From Pseudomonas sp. MYb185 (GTDB lineage: Bacteria; Pseudomonadota; Gammaproteobacteria; Pseudomonadales; Pseudomonadaceae): a stretch of 64,000 nucleotides of DNA. Positions 40,301-48,979 of the stretch are shown piece by piece. Where the stretch lies: positions 1 through 64,000 of the forward strand of contig NZ_PCQD01000001.1 of the NCBI RefSeq assembly GCF_002979975.1, read 5' to 3'. The translations under genes were made by a program, and so were the position numbers. Position 1 is the stretch's first letter. Each line of letters opens with the position of its first letter. Under the pieces are notes generated by a model. The model worked only from the letters and a program-made list of their open reading frames with translations, had not been told where the DNA came from and did no database searches.

Positions 40301-40447
40301 GATGACCATGGCCTTGAAGGTGAACGGCGGGTCCTCGCTCTGGCCCAGTTGGCCGTAGGACAGGAAGCCGGCGACTGACAGCACCAGCATGAAATACAGC
40401 ACGATCTGGCGGTTGCGCAGCGCCCAGGCGGAGAGGTTGAAGGTCAT
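37370..40447 (-). CDS. RND efflux transporter permease
   Basis: 1025-residue inner membrane pump of the AcrB/MexB superfamily. Twelve hydrophobic segments are arranged as one N-terminal helix, a large periplasmic loop, five helices, a second loop and six helices. Helix 4 has LGLMVDDAIIAVEMM with the paired aspartates of proton transfer. The sequence around NRQIVLYFMLV and the GQSEDPPFTFKAM region follow the lipophilic-drug exporter branch, not the metal exporters. It starts 3 nt after the membrane fusion gene, so both form one operon. No outer membrane channel gene is adjacent; a shared TolC/OprM type channel would be used. Confidence 0.92.
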   Translation of the reverse strand: MTFNLSAWALRNRQIVLYFMLVLSVAGFLSYGQLGQSEDPPFTFKAMVIRTAWPGATAEEVARQVSDRIEQKVMETGAYQQVVSYSRPGESTITFVALDSMKAGEIPELWYQLRKKVGDIRHTLPPDIVGPFYNDEFGTTFGNIYALTGDGFDYAVLKDYAERLQLQLQRIRDVGKVELIGVQDEKIWVEISNLKLATLGLPLAAVQQALQEQNSLREAGFFETPKERVRLRVSGQFESVDQIRAFPIRVGDRTFRISDVAEVYRGFNDPMAPRMRFMEQDALGLAVSMKAGGDILALGNTLEAEFERMSRTLPVGMQLHKVSDQPEAVRDSVGEFVKVLAEAVTIVLLVSFFSLGLRTGLVVALSIPLVLAMTFTVMNYLDIGLHKISLGALVLALGLMVDDAIIAVEMMVIKMEQGFDRVKAASFAWTSTAFPMLTGTLITAAGFLPIATAASGVGEYTRAIFQVVTIALLVSWIAAVIFVPYLGYNLLPDMAKLHAKKHGGDPRGHDPYATPFYQRVRSTVQWCVAHHWLVIGMTVALFIGSILLFRLVPQQFFPPSGRLELMVDLTLAEGSSLKATEAQALRLEQRLREHPGVDNFVAYVGTGSPRFYLPLDQQLPATNFTQFVVKAKSIDDREQIRKWLMDMLDTEFPELRARISRLENGPPVGYPIQFRVSGEHIEEVRRIAREIATQVRDNPAVSNVHLNWEEPSKVVYLDIDQERARAMGLSTSDVSGFLASQLTGSSVSQFREGDELIEILLRGTPQEREALQQLPSLAIPTGDGRSVALEQVATLEYGFEEGVIWRRDRLPTVTVRGDIHGPEQPASLVQQIMPSLQPIRAELPDGYRLETGGTMEDSTRGQKSIMQGLPLLGLVVMTLLMVQLRSISRSIMVFLTAPLGLIGVTLFLLAFGEPFGFVAMLGSIALSGMIMRNSVILVDQIEQDIAAGHDRWHAIIDATVRRFRPIVLTALAAILAMIPLSRSVFFGPMAVAIMGGLTVATALTLLFLPALYAAWFRVDEGESRA

Positions 40448-40450
40448 GCG

Positions 40451-41551
40451 CTACTCCCCGCCGAGTGCGATGCTGCGATTGTCCCGGTCTACCGGATGCA
40501 CCTGCTGGCCTTCGAGCAGCATGTGCACGCCAGCGGCAACCACCCAGTCATTGGCGGCCAGGCCATCGAGGATGCTGACCCGCTCATGCTGATAGGTGCC
40601 CATATGCACCGGCCGGCGGTGCACCGTGCGGGTCTGCGGATCGATCACCCAGACGAAGCTCTGGCCCGTCTCCGAACTGACCGCCGACAGTGGTACCGCG
40701 AGCGCGACCTGGTCGGGGTTCTGGATGAATACCCTGGCGCTCTGGCCGACTTCCACGCCGCTGCCCTCGGCGACGAAGCTGACCCGCGCGGCGAAGGTAC
40801 GCGACTGCGGGTCGGCGGCCGGCGACAGTTCGCGCAGGCTGCCGGCAAACCGCTGGTCGGGGCGCGACCACAGCTGTACTTCCACTGGCTGGCCGATCAC
40901 CAGGTGGCCGAGACTGTTTTCCGGCAGGCTGATCAACACCTCGCGCTCGCCATCAGCGGCCAGCACCAGTACCGTCTGGCCGGCGGAGACCACCTGGCCG
41001 ACTTCCACCGCGCGGTGTGCGATCACCCCGTCCTGGGGGGCGCGCAGCACGCTGTAGGTCGCCTGATTGTCGGCCACGTCGAACTCGGCGCGGGCCTGCT
41101 TCAGGCGCGCTGCTGCCGAGCGGTAGGTATTCTCGGCATTGTCGTACTGTGAGGAACTGATCATTTGCCGTTCGAGCAGGGTGCGGTAGCGGTCGCGTTC
41201 GGCCTGCGCCAGGGTCAGGTTGGCCTGCGCAGCAGCTACCTGGGCGCGTGCCGCTTCCAGCTGCAGGCGCACATCTTCGGCATCCAGCTCGGCCAGCGGC
41301 TGATCCTTGCGTACCCGATCGCCGACATCGACCAGCCGCTTGCTCACCTTGCCACCGATGCGAAATGCCAACTCCGGCTCGAAGCGCGCACGCACTTCGC
41401 CGGGGTAACTCTGTACCTGGGCGGTGGCGGGCTCGGGCTGGATCACCAGCGCCGGGCGCGGCTGCTGGGTAACCGGTTCGGGATCGCTGCACGCCGTCAG
41501 CAGTGAGCCGAGGGTGAACACAAGGGCGAGGGAAAGAACAGGACGGAGCAT
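40451..41551 (-). CDS. RND efflux membrane fusion lipoprotein
   Basis: Periplasmic adaptor that links the RND pump to an outer membrane channel. 366 residues with a lipoprotein leader (lipobox LLTAC), the lipoyl half-motifs at about 45-80 and 165-200, a helical hairpin rich in alanine and glutamine between them (about 80-165), and beta-barrel and proximal domains to the end. The ATG at 41551 gives MLRPVLSLALVF; an upstream in-frame start at 41614 would spoil the leader. It diverges from the TetR gene by 90 bp and precedes the pump gene by 3 nt, so the TetR protein likely controls both. Confidence 0.9.
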   Translation of the reverse strand: MLRPVLSLALVFTLGSLLTACSDPEPVTQQPRPALVIQPEPATAQVQSYPGEVRARFEPELAFRIGGKVSKRLVDVGDRVRKDQPLAELDAEDVRLQLEAARAQVAAAQANLTLAQAERDRYRTLLERQMISSSQYDNAENTYRSAAARLKQARAEFDVADNQATYSVLRAPQDGVIAHRAVEVGQVVSAGQTVLVLAADGEREVLISLPENSLGHLVIGQPVEVQLWSRPDQRFAGSLRELSPAADPQSRTFAARVSFVAEGSGVEVGQSARVFIQNPDQVALAVPLSAVSSETGQSFVWVIDPQTRTVHRRPVHMGTYQHERVSILDGLAANDWVVAAGVHMLLEGQQVHPVDRDNRSIALGGE

Positions 41552-41641
41552 GATCGGAAGCCTGTCGCAAGGTATTGGGAATAACTGAACTAATGGGTAT
41601 AGTAGAAATAGCAAACCCGCCAGTCCAGTATTAAAAGCCTA

Positions 41642-42286
41642 ATGTCAGAGAAAATTGTTCAAAACGCCGGTCCTGGGCGCCCCAAGGACCCAGCCAAGCG
41701 CGAGGCCATTCTGTTGGCAGCCCAGCAGCTGTTCCTGGACAGTGGCTACGAAGGCACCAGCATGGATGCCATTGCCGCCGAGGCCGGCGTCTCCAAGCTG
41801 ACCGTATACAGCCATTTCACCGACAAGGAGACCCTGTACGCAGCGGCGATCAGGGCAGTCTGTGAAGCGCAACTGCCGGACCTGTTCTTCGACTATCCCC
41901 AGTCGGGGGATATGCGCTGTGCCCTGCAACGGATCGGCGATGCCTTCTGCCGTCTGATCAACAGTCCCGAGTCCATCGCCTTGCACCGGCTGCTGGTGAG
42001 CATGGCGGGGCAGGACATCAAGCTGGCGCAACTGTTCTACGAAGTCGGGCCGCAGCGGGTGTGCGATGGCATGGCGCAGTTCCTGGGGCAGGCCGAGGAG
42101 CGGGGTGATCTGTGCATCGATGAGCCGCCGGAGGCCGCCCGGCGGTTTTTCTCCCTGCTCAAGGGAGACCATCACTTCCGTCTGCTGATCGGCTACGCCC
42201 AGATCATGTCGGATCAGGAGCGCCACCAGCACGTCGCCGATATCGTAGAGCTGTTCCTGCGTCTGCATGCGCCGATGCCGGCCTGA
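41642..42286 (+). CDS. TetR/AcrR-family regulator of the RND pump
   Basis: 214 residues; N-terminal TetR helix-turn-helix (about 18-65) with AAQQLFLDSGYEGTSMDAIAAEAGVSKLTVYSHFTDKE cut here to its key parts: GYEGTSMDAIA then GVSKLTVYSHF. The ligand-binding half resembles the AcrR C-terminal domain. It is transcribed away from the fusion/pump operon, and the 90-bp gap is AT-richer than the genes around it, a usual place for the operator; no clear palindrome could be fixed there. It probably represses the pump until a substrate binds. Confidence 0.9.
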   Translation: MSEKIVQNAGPGRPKDPAKREAILLAAQQLFLDSGYEGTSMDAIAAEAGVSKLTVYSHFTDKETLYAAAIRAVCEAQLPDLFFDYPQSGDMRCALQRIGDAFCRLINSPESIALHRLLVSMAGQDIKLAQLFYEVGPQRVCDGMAQFLGQAEERGDLCIDEPPEAARRFFSLLKGDHHFRLLIGYAQIMSDQERHQHVADIVELFLRLHAPMPA

Positions 42287-42370
42287 GCTGGCCGGGGCTG
42301 GCAGAGTGCCGCGGCTGGCCGTGGCGCACGCTTTGCTATATGCTCTGCGGCTTTTTCCAGGGGGTAAGGC

Positions 42371-42598
42371 ATGCTTGAAACTACGCTCACTCAGCTTGAA
42401 CGATTGGTTGGCGAACTGCTGCAGCAGAATCAGTCACAGACCGAGAGCATCAGTCGCCTCGAACAGGAGCTGCGCCAGCTCAAGGAAGAAAATGACAGTC
42501 TGCAATTGGCGGCCATGGAGCAGGAAGAACAACTGGGCTCCACGTTGACCCGTCTGCAGGCCATTCTGCAGCGCAGCGGCGTCAGCAGCGACGCATGA
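42371..42598 (+). CDS. small coiled-coil protein of the TIGR02449 type
   Basis: 75 residues, nearly all one coiled coil: regular leucine and glutamine spacing from MLETTLTQLERLVGELL to about residue 65, with no membrane segment. This fits the small coiled-coil proteins (TIGR02449 type, reminiscent of ZapB) that are encoded directly before zapA in pseudomonads. The stop overlaps the next ATG (ATGA at 42595-42598), so it is translated with the ZapA-like gene. A role in the divisome as a ZapA partner is inference from pairing and structure. A fair extended -10 (TGCTATATG) lies about 40 nt upstream. Confidence 0.8.
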   Translation: MLETTLTQLERLVGELLQQNQSQTESISRLEQELRQLKEENDSLQLAAMEQEEQLGSTLTRLQAILQRSGVSSDA

Positions 42599-42867
42599 GC
42601 AATGTTCGGGTAGCCAGCTTTCTCGGGCGGGAATACTCGTTTCGCATCAACGAAGACGAGGATCCGCTGTTTCAGCAGGCGATCCTGCTGCTGCAGGAGA
42701 AACTGGCCGAATCCCGGGCGCGCTACCCAGGCAGTGACGCGCAGGAGCTGCTGTTGATGACCGCGCTGGCGTTATGCGTACCGCAGATTCAGCAGACGGA
42801 GCAACTGCGCCTCACCCAGCAGCGCCTGGCCGCGCTGGTCGATACATTGCAACGGCCGGCAGACTGA
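42595..42867 (+). CDS. ZapA-like cell division protein
   Basis: 90 residues with the ZapA plan: a short beta-alpha N-terminal part that starts VRVASFLGREYSFRI (compare the usual V.I.GREY.), then a long helix for dimer and FtsZ contact ending in QQRLAALVDTLQ. ZapA bundles FtsZ filaments at midcell. The gene is fused by ATGA overlap to the coiled-coil gene. The canonical zapA next to 6S RNA and the fau gene appears at the right edge of the window, so this looks like a second, diverged member; its central region ALALCVPQIQQ is less usual. Confidence 0.75.
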   Translation: MSNVRVASFLGREYSFRINEDEDPLFQQAILLLQEKLAESRARYPGSDAQELLLMTALALCVPQIQQTEQLRLTQQRLAALVDTLQRPAD

Positions 42868-42880
42868 CCGGTCTGCCGGC
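42855..42880 (+). terminator. hairpin at the end of the ZapA-like gene
   Basis: GCCGGCAGAC and GTCTGCCGGC form a perfect 10-bp stem with a 6-nt loop that includes the stop codon. There is no T run after it. Confidence 0.55.
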
Positions 42881-42952
42881 CCAGGCCAACCCTTCTTCCG
42901 ATTTCCCCACTCCCTTCTGAGCATGAAACCGGCAATAGGCACGGCGGCCATT

Positions 42953-42973
42953 TATAATGAGTGAACATTCATT
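42953..42973 (+). promoter_or_regulatory. candidate promoter with operator-like palindrome before the lipase gene
   Basis: TATAAT (42953-42958) is a perfect -10 hexamer; no good -35 stands before it. AATGA and TCATT flank TGAACATTCA (42956-42973), an imperfect palindrome that overlaps the expected start and could be a repressor site, for example of a TetR-type fatty-acid regulator. The leader to the lipase ATG would be about 170 nt and is markedly AT-rich. The rest of 42881-43136 shows no gene. Confidence 0.4.
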
Positions 42974-43136
42974 CTGTTTATTCAGTTATTTGTGATTCAG
43001 TTCGCAGTTATGCTTCATGTCCGGTCAATTGCCCTGGGTGTCTTGGTGTCCGGGCGCTTCAGCTGCCGGAAGACTTGACCCACACCTCGTCAGGCGACCG
43101 TTTCATCAATAACAATAAGTCATTGAAAGGTATGCA

Positions 43137-45053
43137 ATGGATAGGAATACAAGAGTTTTGACCGCGGCGCGTGGATTGCGCACGCCGGCGGTGGGCATCG
43201 CATTGACTTTGCTGGCCGGGTGCTTTTCCGGCTCGGGCTCCAGCTCCCGCTCCGGCGAACTGAGCCAGGGGATATTCGTCGACAGCGTGGTAGCCGGGCT
43301 GAGTTTCTCCACCGCCAGCCAGCAGGGCATGACAGATGCTGCGGGTACCTTCGAGTATCGGCCGGGGGAGAGCGTCAGTTTTGCGGTCGGTGGCATTCGC
43401 TTGGGCTCGGCCGCAGGGCAGGAGCTCATCACTCCGGTGGAGTTGGTGCCGGACGCTGATCCGGCGGATGCGGCGGTGGTGAATATCGCCCGCCTGCTGC
43501 AGAGCCTGGATGCCGATGGCAACCTGGTCAATGGTATTCAGATCAGCGCCGAGATTGACCAGGCGGTGGCCGAATATGTGCAACAGCATCGCCTGGAGGA
43601 GCTGGATTTCGGCGATGACGAGGTATTCGAGCAGGTCATGGCCGGTCTTGTCGCCAGCCTCAATCAGGCAGGTGTGTTCGACGAGAATGCCGCTGCCAGG
43701 CAGCGATCGCCACGCGGACGGCTGCAGGCCTGGCAGCATCTGCAGGACTCGTTGGCACAACTGGACGGCGCCGAGCTGAACCATCAGCGTTTGCCGGTGC
43801 TGTTCATTCATGGTGGCGCCGGCTCGGCCTCCCAGTTCGAATCCCAGGCCCAGCGTTTCCGCGCCAATGGCTATCCGTTGGAGCATGTTGCGGTCTATGA
43901 GTACAACACCGCAACGGGACAGGACCCCTTCGATCCCGAGCAGGCGGCGGCGCGTAACGCGAAGATCAATGCCATCATCGATCAGTTGCTGCTCAGCACC
44001 GGGGCGCAGAAGATAAACCTGGTCGGCCATTCCATGGGAACCCGGGTCAGTCTGGTGTATCTCTCCGAGGAGGAAAATGCCGCCAAGGTAGGCCGTTATG
44101 TCAGTGTGGACGGCACCGAGGTGGATCATTTGCCGGGTAATGTGCCCACCCTGGCACTGTGGGGGCAGTATGTCGATCGCAGCGTGGTCGGCGCGGAGAA
44201 CGTCTATCCGCCCGCAGAGGCGCCGGTAGGCCACATCGAGGTTGCCACCTCGGCGGACTCCTTCGAGCGCATGTATCGCTTCTTCAATGGCGAAGCACCC
44301 GAGACCAGCATCATTCCGCAGGCCGAAGGGGAGCAGGTGTGGATCGCCGGCAAGGCCCATATCTTTCCGGAAAATATCGGCGCAGAGGGCATGACTCTGG
44401 AAATCTACGAGAGCGATCCGAATACCGGCCTGCGGCTCAGTGATGTGCCGCTGTATCGACACCAGATTGATGCTGACGGGGCCTGGGGACCTGTGCGCAT
44501 CAACAGGGATGCCACCCATGAGTACGCCTTGCTGCACCCCGAGCCGGGTAACGATCAGTACTTCTACCGTGAAGGCTACGGGCAGGACAGCTTTCTGGTG
44601 CGTCTGAACACCTCGTTGCCGGGAACCGGTGTCGGCCAATATCTGCATCGCAGTGCTGCGCATACCAACATCATCATCGGCCGGGACAAGGAGTTGTGGG
44701 GGGATCAAGGCGACAATAACGACCGCTTGACGGTGAACGACGTCGAGGTGGTGACCGAACTGACCGCTCCGCTGTTGCAACGCCTGAGCAGCCTGTTCCT
44801 GCATGACCGCGACAGCGACCAACGCAGCAACCTGGCTGCCCCGGATCCGCTGTTCCACCGTTTGCCCTTCATGTCCGGCCTGGACCTGTTCCTGCCCGCT
44901 TCGCCACAGGCCAGCGAGACCATCGAGGTTCGCCTGCAGCCACGTGGTGGCGGTGCTGATCAGGTGATCAATGTGCCGAACTGGCCCTCGGACGGGGTCC
45001 GTTCGATCTCGGTGCAATTCAAGGACTACGCGCCGACAGCAGCACAGGACTGA
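43137..45053 (+). CDS. lipoprotein triacylglycerol lipase/esterase
   Basis: 638-residue serine hydrolase. A leader ends in LLAGC (Cys29), so the enzyme is lipid-anchored, probably at the outer membrane; a glycine/serine linker follows. Residues about 45-115 read like a small beta-sandwich domain. The alpha/beta hydrolase core has the oxyanion segment LFIHGGAGSASQF and the nucleophile GHSMG at 297-301 (Ser299); a catalytic Asp and His are expected in SVDGTEVDH and SAAHTN or later. The last 200 residues form an extra domain. Similar large lipases from Halopseudomonas have been reported to act on polyesters; that activity here is inference. It is a single gene with its own promoter region. Confidence 0.82.
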   Translation: MDRNTRVLTAARGLRTPAVGIALTLLAGCFSGSGSSSRSGELSQGIFVDSVVAGLSFSTASQQGMTDAAGTFEYRPGESVSFAVGGIRLGSAAGQELITPVELVPDADPADAAVVNIARLLQSLDADGNLVNGIQISAEIDQAVAEYVQQHRLEELDFGDDEVFEQVMAGLVASLNQAGVFDENAAARQRSPRGRLQAWQHLQDSLAQLDGAELNHQRLPVLFIHGGAGSASQFESQAQRFRANGYPLEHVAVYEYNTATGQDPFDPEQAAARNAKINAIIDQLLLSTGAQKINLVGHSMGTRVSLVYLSEEENAAKVGRYVSVDGTEVDHLPGNVPTLALWGQYVDRSVVGAENVYPPAEAPVGHIEVATSADSFERMYRFFNGEAPETSIIPQAEGEQVWIAGKAHIFPENIGAEGMTLEIYESDPNTGLRLSDVPLYRHQIDADGAWGPVRINRDATHEYALLHPEPGNDQYFYREGYGQDSFLVRLNTSLPGTGVGQYLHRSAAHTNIIIGRDKELWGDQGDNNDRLTVNDVEVVTELTAPLLQRLSSLFLHDRDSDQRSNLAAPDPLFHRLPFMSGLDLFLPASPQASETIEVRLQPRGGGADQVINVPNWPSDGVRSISVQFKDYAPTAAQD

Positions 45054-45116
45054 GCCCAGCCGGCTCCTCCGGACGGGGTGTCATTGACGCCCCGTTTCCT
45101 GCCCAGCCGGTGATGC

Positions 45117-45368
45117 TCAACCCTTGGCCGGCAGGGCATTCTTGCGGGTACCGCGCAGGTTCATCAGAAACAGACCCAGCTGCAGCACGATCAGTGCCCA
45201 GGCATGGGAATGCCAGCCCCAGATGACCCACAGTACATTGCTCAGGATGAAACAGATGAAGCCGGCGCAGCGTTTGGCGCGGCTGCGCGAGCCGACCAGC
45301 CAGGCGGCGATCAGTGTGATCAGCATGGCTGGCCATTGCAGCAGGTCGATCAGGTTGTCGATGTCCAT
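45117..45368 (-). CDS. small membrane protein of unknown function
   Basis: 83 residues with three hydrophobic segments (about 8-25, 33-47 and 50-66), starting MDIDNLIDLLQWPAMLI and ending in a basic tail. Small proteins of this pattern occur in pseudomonads, and I cannot assign a function; the overall look is of a truncated PnuC- or SWEET-like bundle. ATG at 45368 is preferred over one at 45404 because the hydrophobic design starts there. It converges with the lipase gene, 63 bp apart, and lies downstream of glcB beyond its terminator. Confidence 0.7.
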   Translation of the reverse strand: MDIDNLIDLLQWPAMLITLIAAWLVGSRSRAKRCAGFICFILSNVLWVIWGWHSHAWALIVLQLGLFLMNLRGTRKNALPAKG

Positions 45369-45438
45369 AGCCAGTCTGACCGGGGCGGCTGCCACATGTT
45401 CCACCCGCTACAGCTGGTTTTATCGTAGCCGAAAATGC

Positions 45439-45464
45439 AGAACCCCGGCCTGGGCCGGGGTTCT
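45439..45464 (-). terminator. terminator of glcB
   Basis: AGAACCCCGGC and GCCGGGGTTCT form an 11-bp stem with a 4-nt loop; on the minus strand it is followed by GCATTTTCGG, a short T run. It lies about 15 nt after the glcB stop. Confidence 0.8.
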
Positions 45465-45480
45465 GGTGGTGCAGCGGGTA

Positions 45481-47658
45481 TCAGCGGCCGTATTTGGCCT
45501 TGTACTCGCGGCGGCGGCGGTGCAGAACCGGCTCGGTATAGCCATTGGGCTGTTTGGTGCCTTCGAGGATCAGTTCCAGCGAGGCCTGGAAGGCCACGCT
45601 GTCATCGAAGTTCGGCGCCATCGGCCGGTAGGCGGCATCGCCAGCGTTCTGCCGGTCGACCACCTCGGCCATGCGCCGCATGCTTTCGATCACCTGGTCC
45701 TGGGTGATGATGCCGTGGCGCAGCCAGTTGGCCAGCAGCTGGCTGGAAATACGCAGGGTTGCGCGGTCTTCCATCAGGCCGACGTCATTGATATCCGGTA
45801 CCTTGGAGCAGCCGACGCCCTGGTCGATCCAGCGTACCACGTAGCCGAGAATACCCTGGACGTTATTGTCGATCTCGTTCTGCTTCTCTGCCTCGCTCCA
45901 GTTGGTGTCCTTGGCCAGCGGGATGGTGAGAATGTCGTCCACCGAGGCGAAGGTGCGCTTGGCCAGTTCCTGCTGACGCTCGAACACATTGACCTTGTGG
46001 TAGTGCAGGGCATGCAGGGTCGCAGCGGTAGGCGAGGGAACCCAGGCGGTGTTGGCACCGGCCATCGGGTGGCCGATCTTCTGTTCCAGCATGTCGGCCA
46101 TCAGGTCGGGCATGGCCCACATGCCCTTGCCGATCTGTGCGCGACCGGACAGGCCGCAGGCCAGACCATGGTCGACGTTCCAGTTTTCATAGGCGCCGAT
46201 CCACTTCTCGGCCTTCATGGCGGCCTTGCGTACTACCGGGCCGGCTTCCATGGAGGTGTGGATCTCGTCACCGGTACGGTCGAGGAAGCCGGTGTTGATG
46301 AACACCACACGCTCGCTGGCCGCCTGGATGCAGGCTTTCAGGTTGACGGTGGTGCGGCGCTCCTCGTCCATGATGCCGATTTTCAGGGTGTTGCGCGCAA
46401 CGCCGAGCACATCTTCAACGCGGTTGAACAGTTCGTTGGCGAAAGCGACTTCCTCGGGGCCATGCATCTTCGGTTTGACGATGTACATCGAACCTTCGCG
46501 GCTGTTGGCGCGGGTGGTGTTGCCCTTGAGGTTGTGCAGCGCGATCAGGCCGGTGAACACGCAGTCCATGATGCCTTCCGGCACTTCGAAACCATTCTTG
46601 TCGATGATGGCGTCGTTGGTCATCAGGTGCCCGACGTTGCGGATGAACAGCATGGAACGACCATGCAGGGTCAGCTCGGAACCATCGGCCTTGGTGTAGA
46701 CACGATCCGGGTTCATGGTCCGGGTGAAGGTCTTGCCGTCCTTGCTGACCTGCTCGGCCAGGTCACCTTTCATCAGGCCCAGCCAGCTGCGGTAGACCAC
46801 GGTCTTGTCGTCCGCATCAACCGCGGCGGTGGAGTCTTCGCAATCCATGATGGTGGTGATGGCAGCTTCCATCAGCACGTCCTTGATCCCGGCGGCATCG
46901 GTCTGGCCGATGGGGCTGGAACGGTCGATCTGGATCTCGAAGTGCAAGCCGTTGTTTTTCAGCAGTACGGCCTTGGGTGCTGCCGCCTCGCCCTGGTAGG
47001 CGATGAACCTGGCGGCGTCTTTCAGGCCGGTCTGGCTACCATCCTTGAGCGCAACGACCAGTTGGCCATTGTCGATGGAGTAAGCTGTGGCATCGGTATG
47101 GGAACCTTTGGCCAGCGGTGCTGCCTCATCAAGGAATGCGCGGGCGAAGGCAATGACCTTGTCGCCGCGGACCTGGTTGTAGCCCGGGCCTTTTTCGGCA
47201 CCGCCAGCCTCGCTGATGGCATCGGTGCCATACAGGGCGTCATACAGGGAGCCCCAGCGCGCATTGGCGGCGTTGAGGGCGAAGCGGGCGTTCATGATGG
47301 GCACCACCAGCTGCGGACCGGCCATGTGGGCGATCTCTTCATCGACGTTGGCGGTGGTGACCTTGAAGTCGGCTGGTTCGGGCAGCAGATAGCCGATTTC
47401 CTGGAGGAAGCTCTTGTAGGCGGCGGCATCATGGGGCTGGCCGGCACGCTGCTGGTGCCAACTGTCGATCTGGGCCTGGAGGTCGTCACGCTTGCTCAGC
47501 AGGGCACGGTTCTTCGGAGCCAGATCATGAATCAGCGTATCCACGCCGGACCAGAAGGCGTTGGCTTGCACGCCAGTACCGGGGATAGCCTGCTCATTGA
47601 TGAAGTCGAAAAGAACCTTGGCAATCTGAAGATCACCGACTTGGATGCGTTCACTCAT
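45481..47658 (-). CDS. glcB: malate synthase G
   Basis: Condenses glyoxylate with acetyl-CoA to malate, the second step of the glyoxylate shunt. The 725-residue length is that of the monomeric G form. Seen: [16 protein letters not shown] at the start, [14 protein letters not shown] with catalytic acids, [27 protein letters not shown], and the C-terminal [22 protein letters not shown] hairpin terminator follows. Upstream, 100 bp separate it from the divergent alpha/beta hydrolase. No isocitrate lyase or glycolate oxidase gene is adjacent, so the partner enzymes are elsewhere. Confidence 0.97.
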   Translation of the reverse strand: MSERIQVGDLQIAKVLFDFINEQAIPGTGVQANAFWSGVDTLIHDLAPKNRALLSKRDDLQAQIDSWHQQRAGQPHDAAAYKSFLQEIGYLLPEPADFKVTTANVDEEIAHMAGPQLVVPIMNARFALNAANARWGSLYDALYGTDAISEAGGAEKGPGYNQVRGDKVIAFARAFLDEAAPLAKGSHTDATAYSIDNGQLVVALKDGSQTGLKDAARFIAYQGEAAAPKAVLLKNNGLHFEIQIDRSSPIGQTDAAGIKDVLMEAAITTIMDCEDSTAAVDADDKTVVYRSWLGLMKGDLAEQVSKDGKTFTRTMNPDRVYTKADGSELTLHGRSMLFIRNVGHLMTNDAIIDKNGFEVPEGIMDCVFTGLIALHNLKGNTTRANSREGSMYIVKPKMHGPEEVAFANELFNRVEDVLGVARNTLKIGIMDEERRTTVNLKACIQAASERVVFINTGFLDRTGDEIHTSMEAGPVVRKAAMKAEKWIGAYENWNVDHGLACGLSGRAQIGKGMWAMPDLMADMLEQKIGHPMAGANTAWVPSPTAATLHALHYHKVNVFERQQELAKRTFASVDDILTIPLAKDTNWSEAEKQNEIDNNVQGILGYVVRWIDQGVGCSKVPDINDVGLMEDRATLRISSQLLANWLRHGIITQDQVIESMRRMAEVVDRQNAGDAAYRPMAPNFDDSVAFQASLELILEGTKQPNGYTEPVLHRRRREYKAKYGR

Positions 47659-47830
47659 GAAAACCCCTCACTCTACTGAGATCTGCGCCTGGCGCATAAG
47701 GACGTGGCATTTGGAGACGCAGCATGTTACACGATGATCACTTGCAAAGCATGTTCAAAACATGGAATTGTTCCGAATTCAGACCAAAGCGGCAGACTTT
47801 TACCCGTCTACCGCCCCAAGGCGCACCGGG

Positions 47831-48769
47831 ATGTTAATGGACCAGAGGTTTCTAGATTCACTCGTAGAACGGTTGCCTGAGCTTCAATTGGGTCAGCCAT
47901 TCAATCCGGCCGCCAGGCAGTATGCTGCCTACTATGGCATCGACTTCAGCGCCGAAGTCGAACAGCACCTGGGGCACATCGCGGTGGATGGCTTCGATCT
48001 GGCGGTGCAGGTCTGGCGTCCCTCGGCTCCGCGCGGCACGCTGGTCATCCTGCATGGCTACTATGATCATATGGGCCTGTATCGCCATCTCATCCGCTGG
48101 GCGCTGAGTCACCGCCTGGCGGTCTTGGCATTCGACCTGCCCGGGCATGGCCTGTCCAGTGGCGAACGCGCCAGCATCGACTGCTTCCTGCGTTATCAGC
48201 AGGTGCTCGATGGGGTGTTCGAGCAGGCTCGCCTATGGCGGTTGTCGGCGCCCTGGCATTTCCTCGGCCAGAGTACCGGCGGTGCCATTCTGATCGACCG
48301 GCTGCTGCATGGCCCCATGCCGGAGCAGGCCGGGCAGACGATCCTCATGGCGCCTCTGGTACGACCGAAGCAGTGGGGCGTTTCCCAGTTCAGTCTCAAA
48401 TTGCTCGGTGGCTTCATCCAGCAACTGGGGCGGCGCTTTACCGACAACTCCACGGATGGCGACTTTCTCGAATTCATTCGCCAGCATGACCCGCTGCAGC
48501 CCCAGGTGCTGCCGGTGGCCTGGGTACAGGCGCTGGACAAGTGGATTCCCCGCATCGAGACCGCCGTGCCGACCGAGCACAAGCCGCTGATCGTGCAGGG
48601 CCAGGCCGATGGAACCGTGGACTGGCAGCACAACATCAAGGTGCTGCAGGAGAAGTTCGACGGGCCGGAGCTGTTCTACCTGCCCGAAGCCCGTCATCAC
48701 CTGGCCAACGAACAGGCCGGATTGCGGCAGCAGTACCTCGACTGGTTGGGTGACCGGTTGGGTTATTAG
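47831..48769 (+). CDS. alpha/beta hydrolase, lysophospholipase/monoacylglycerol lipase-like
   Basis: Serine hydrolase of about 312 residues in the Hydrolase_4 group. Seen: LVILHGYYDHMGLYRHL (oxyanion region), FDLPGHGLSSGERA, the nucleophile in FLGQSTGGAIL, Asp in VQGQADGTVDW and His in EARHHLANE. Such proteins cleave monoacylglycerols or lysophospholipids. The start is unsure: ATG at 47831 has AAGG eight bases upstream; 47837 (MDQRFLDSL) and 47762 are alternatives, the last without a ribosome site. It diverges from glcB and is followed by the two cruciform repeats. Confidence 0.82.
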   Translation: MLMDQRFLDSLVERLPELQLGQPFNPAARQYAAYYGIDFSAEVEQHLGHIAVDGFDLAVQVWRPSAPRGTLVILHGYYDHMGLYRHLIRWALSHRLAVLAFDLPGHGLSSGERASIDCFLRYQQVLDGVFEQARLWRLSAPWHFLGQSTGGAILIDRLLHGPMPEQAGQTILMAPLVRPKQWGVSQFSLKLLGGFIQQLGRRFTDNSTDGDFLEFIRQHDPLQPQVLPVAWVQALDKWIPRIETAVPTEHKPLIVQGQADGTVDWQHNIKVLQEKFDGPELFYLPEARHHLANEQAGLRQQYLDWLGDRLGY

Positions 48770-48812
48770 GCTGGAGTTGGCGGTTACATAGTCTGTTTCA
48801 TGTTCCTAGTCT

Positions 48813-48925
48813 CCTTTGCGCCGGGAGCAGCCTACCTGCGACACGCCGTGAATACATCCCTGTAGGCTCGTTGATGCCATCCCTGGCATCAAACGGTCGC
48901 AGGTAGGCTGCTCCCGGCGCAAAGG
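48813..48925. repeat. cruciform repeat 1 (113 bp)
   Basis: Perfect 30-bp inverted arms (48813-48842 and 48896-48925, CCTTTGCGCCGGGAGCAG...) enclose 53 bp. Inside is a 9-bp hairpin TTGATGCCA/TGGCATCAA and a stretch that on the minus strand reads CGAGCCtacAGGGATG and TTCACGGCGTGTCG. The same core recurs in repeat 2 in the opposite orientation. Lies between convergent genes. 48770-48812 shows nothing. Confidence 0.85.
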
Positions 48926-48979
48926 TGCCAGTATTGGTGTGGCTGAGGGTTTGAAACCATCCGCAGCATGGAAGGTTCC

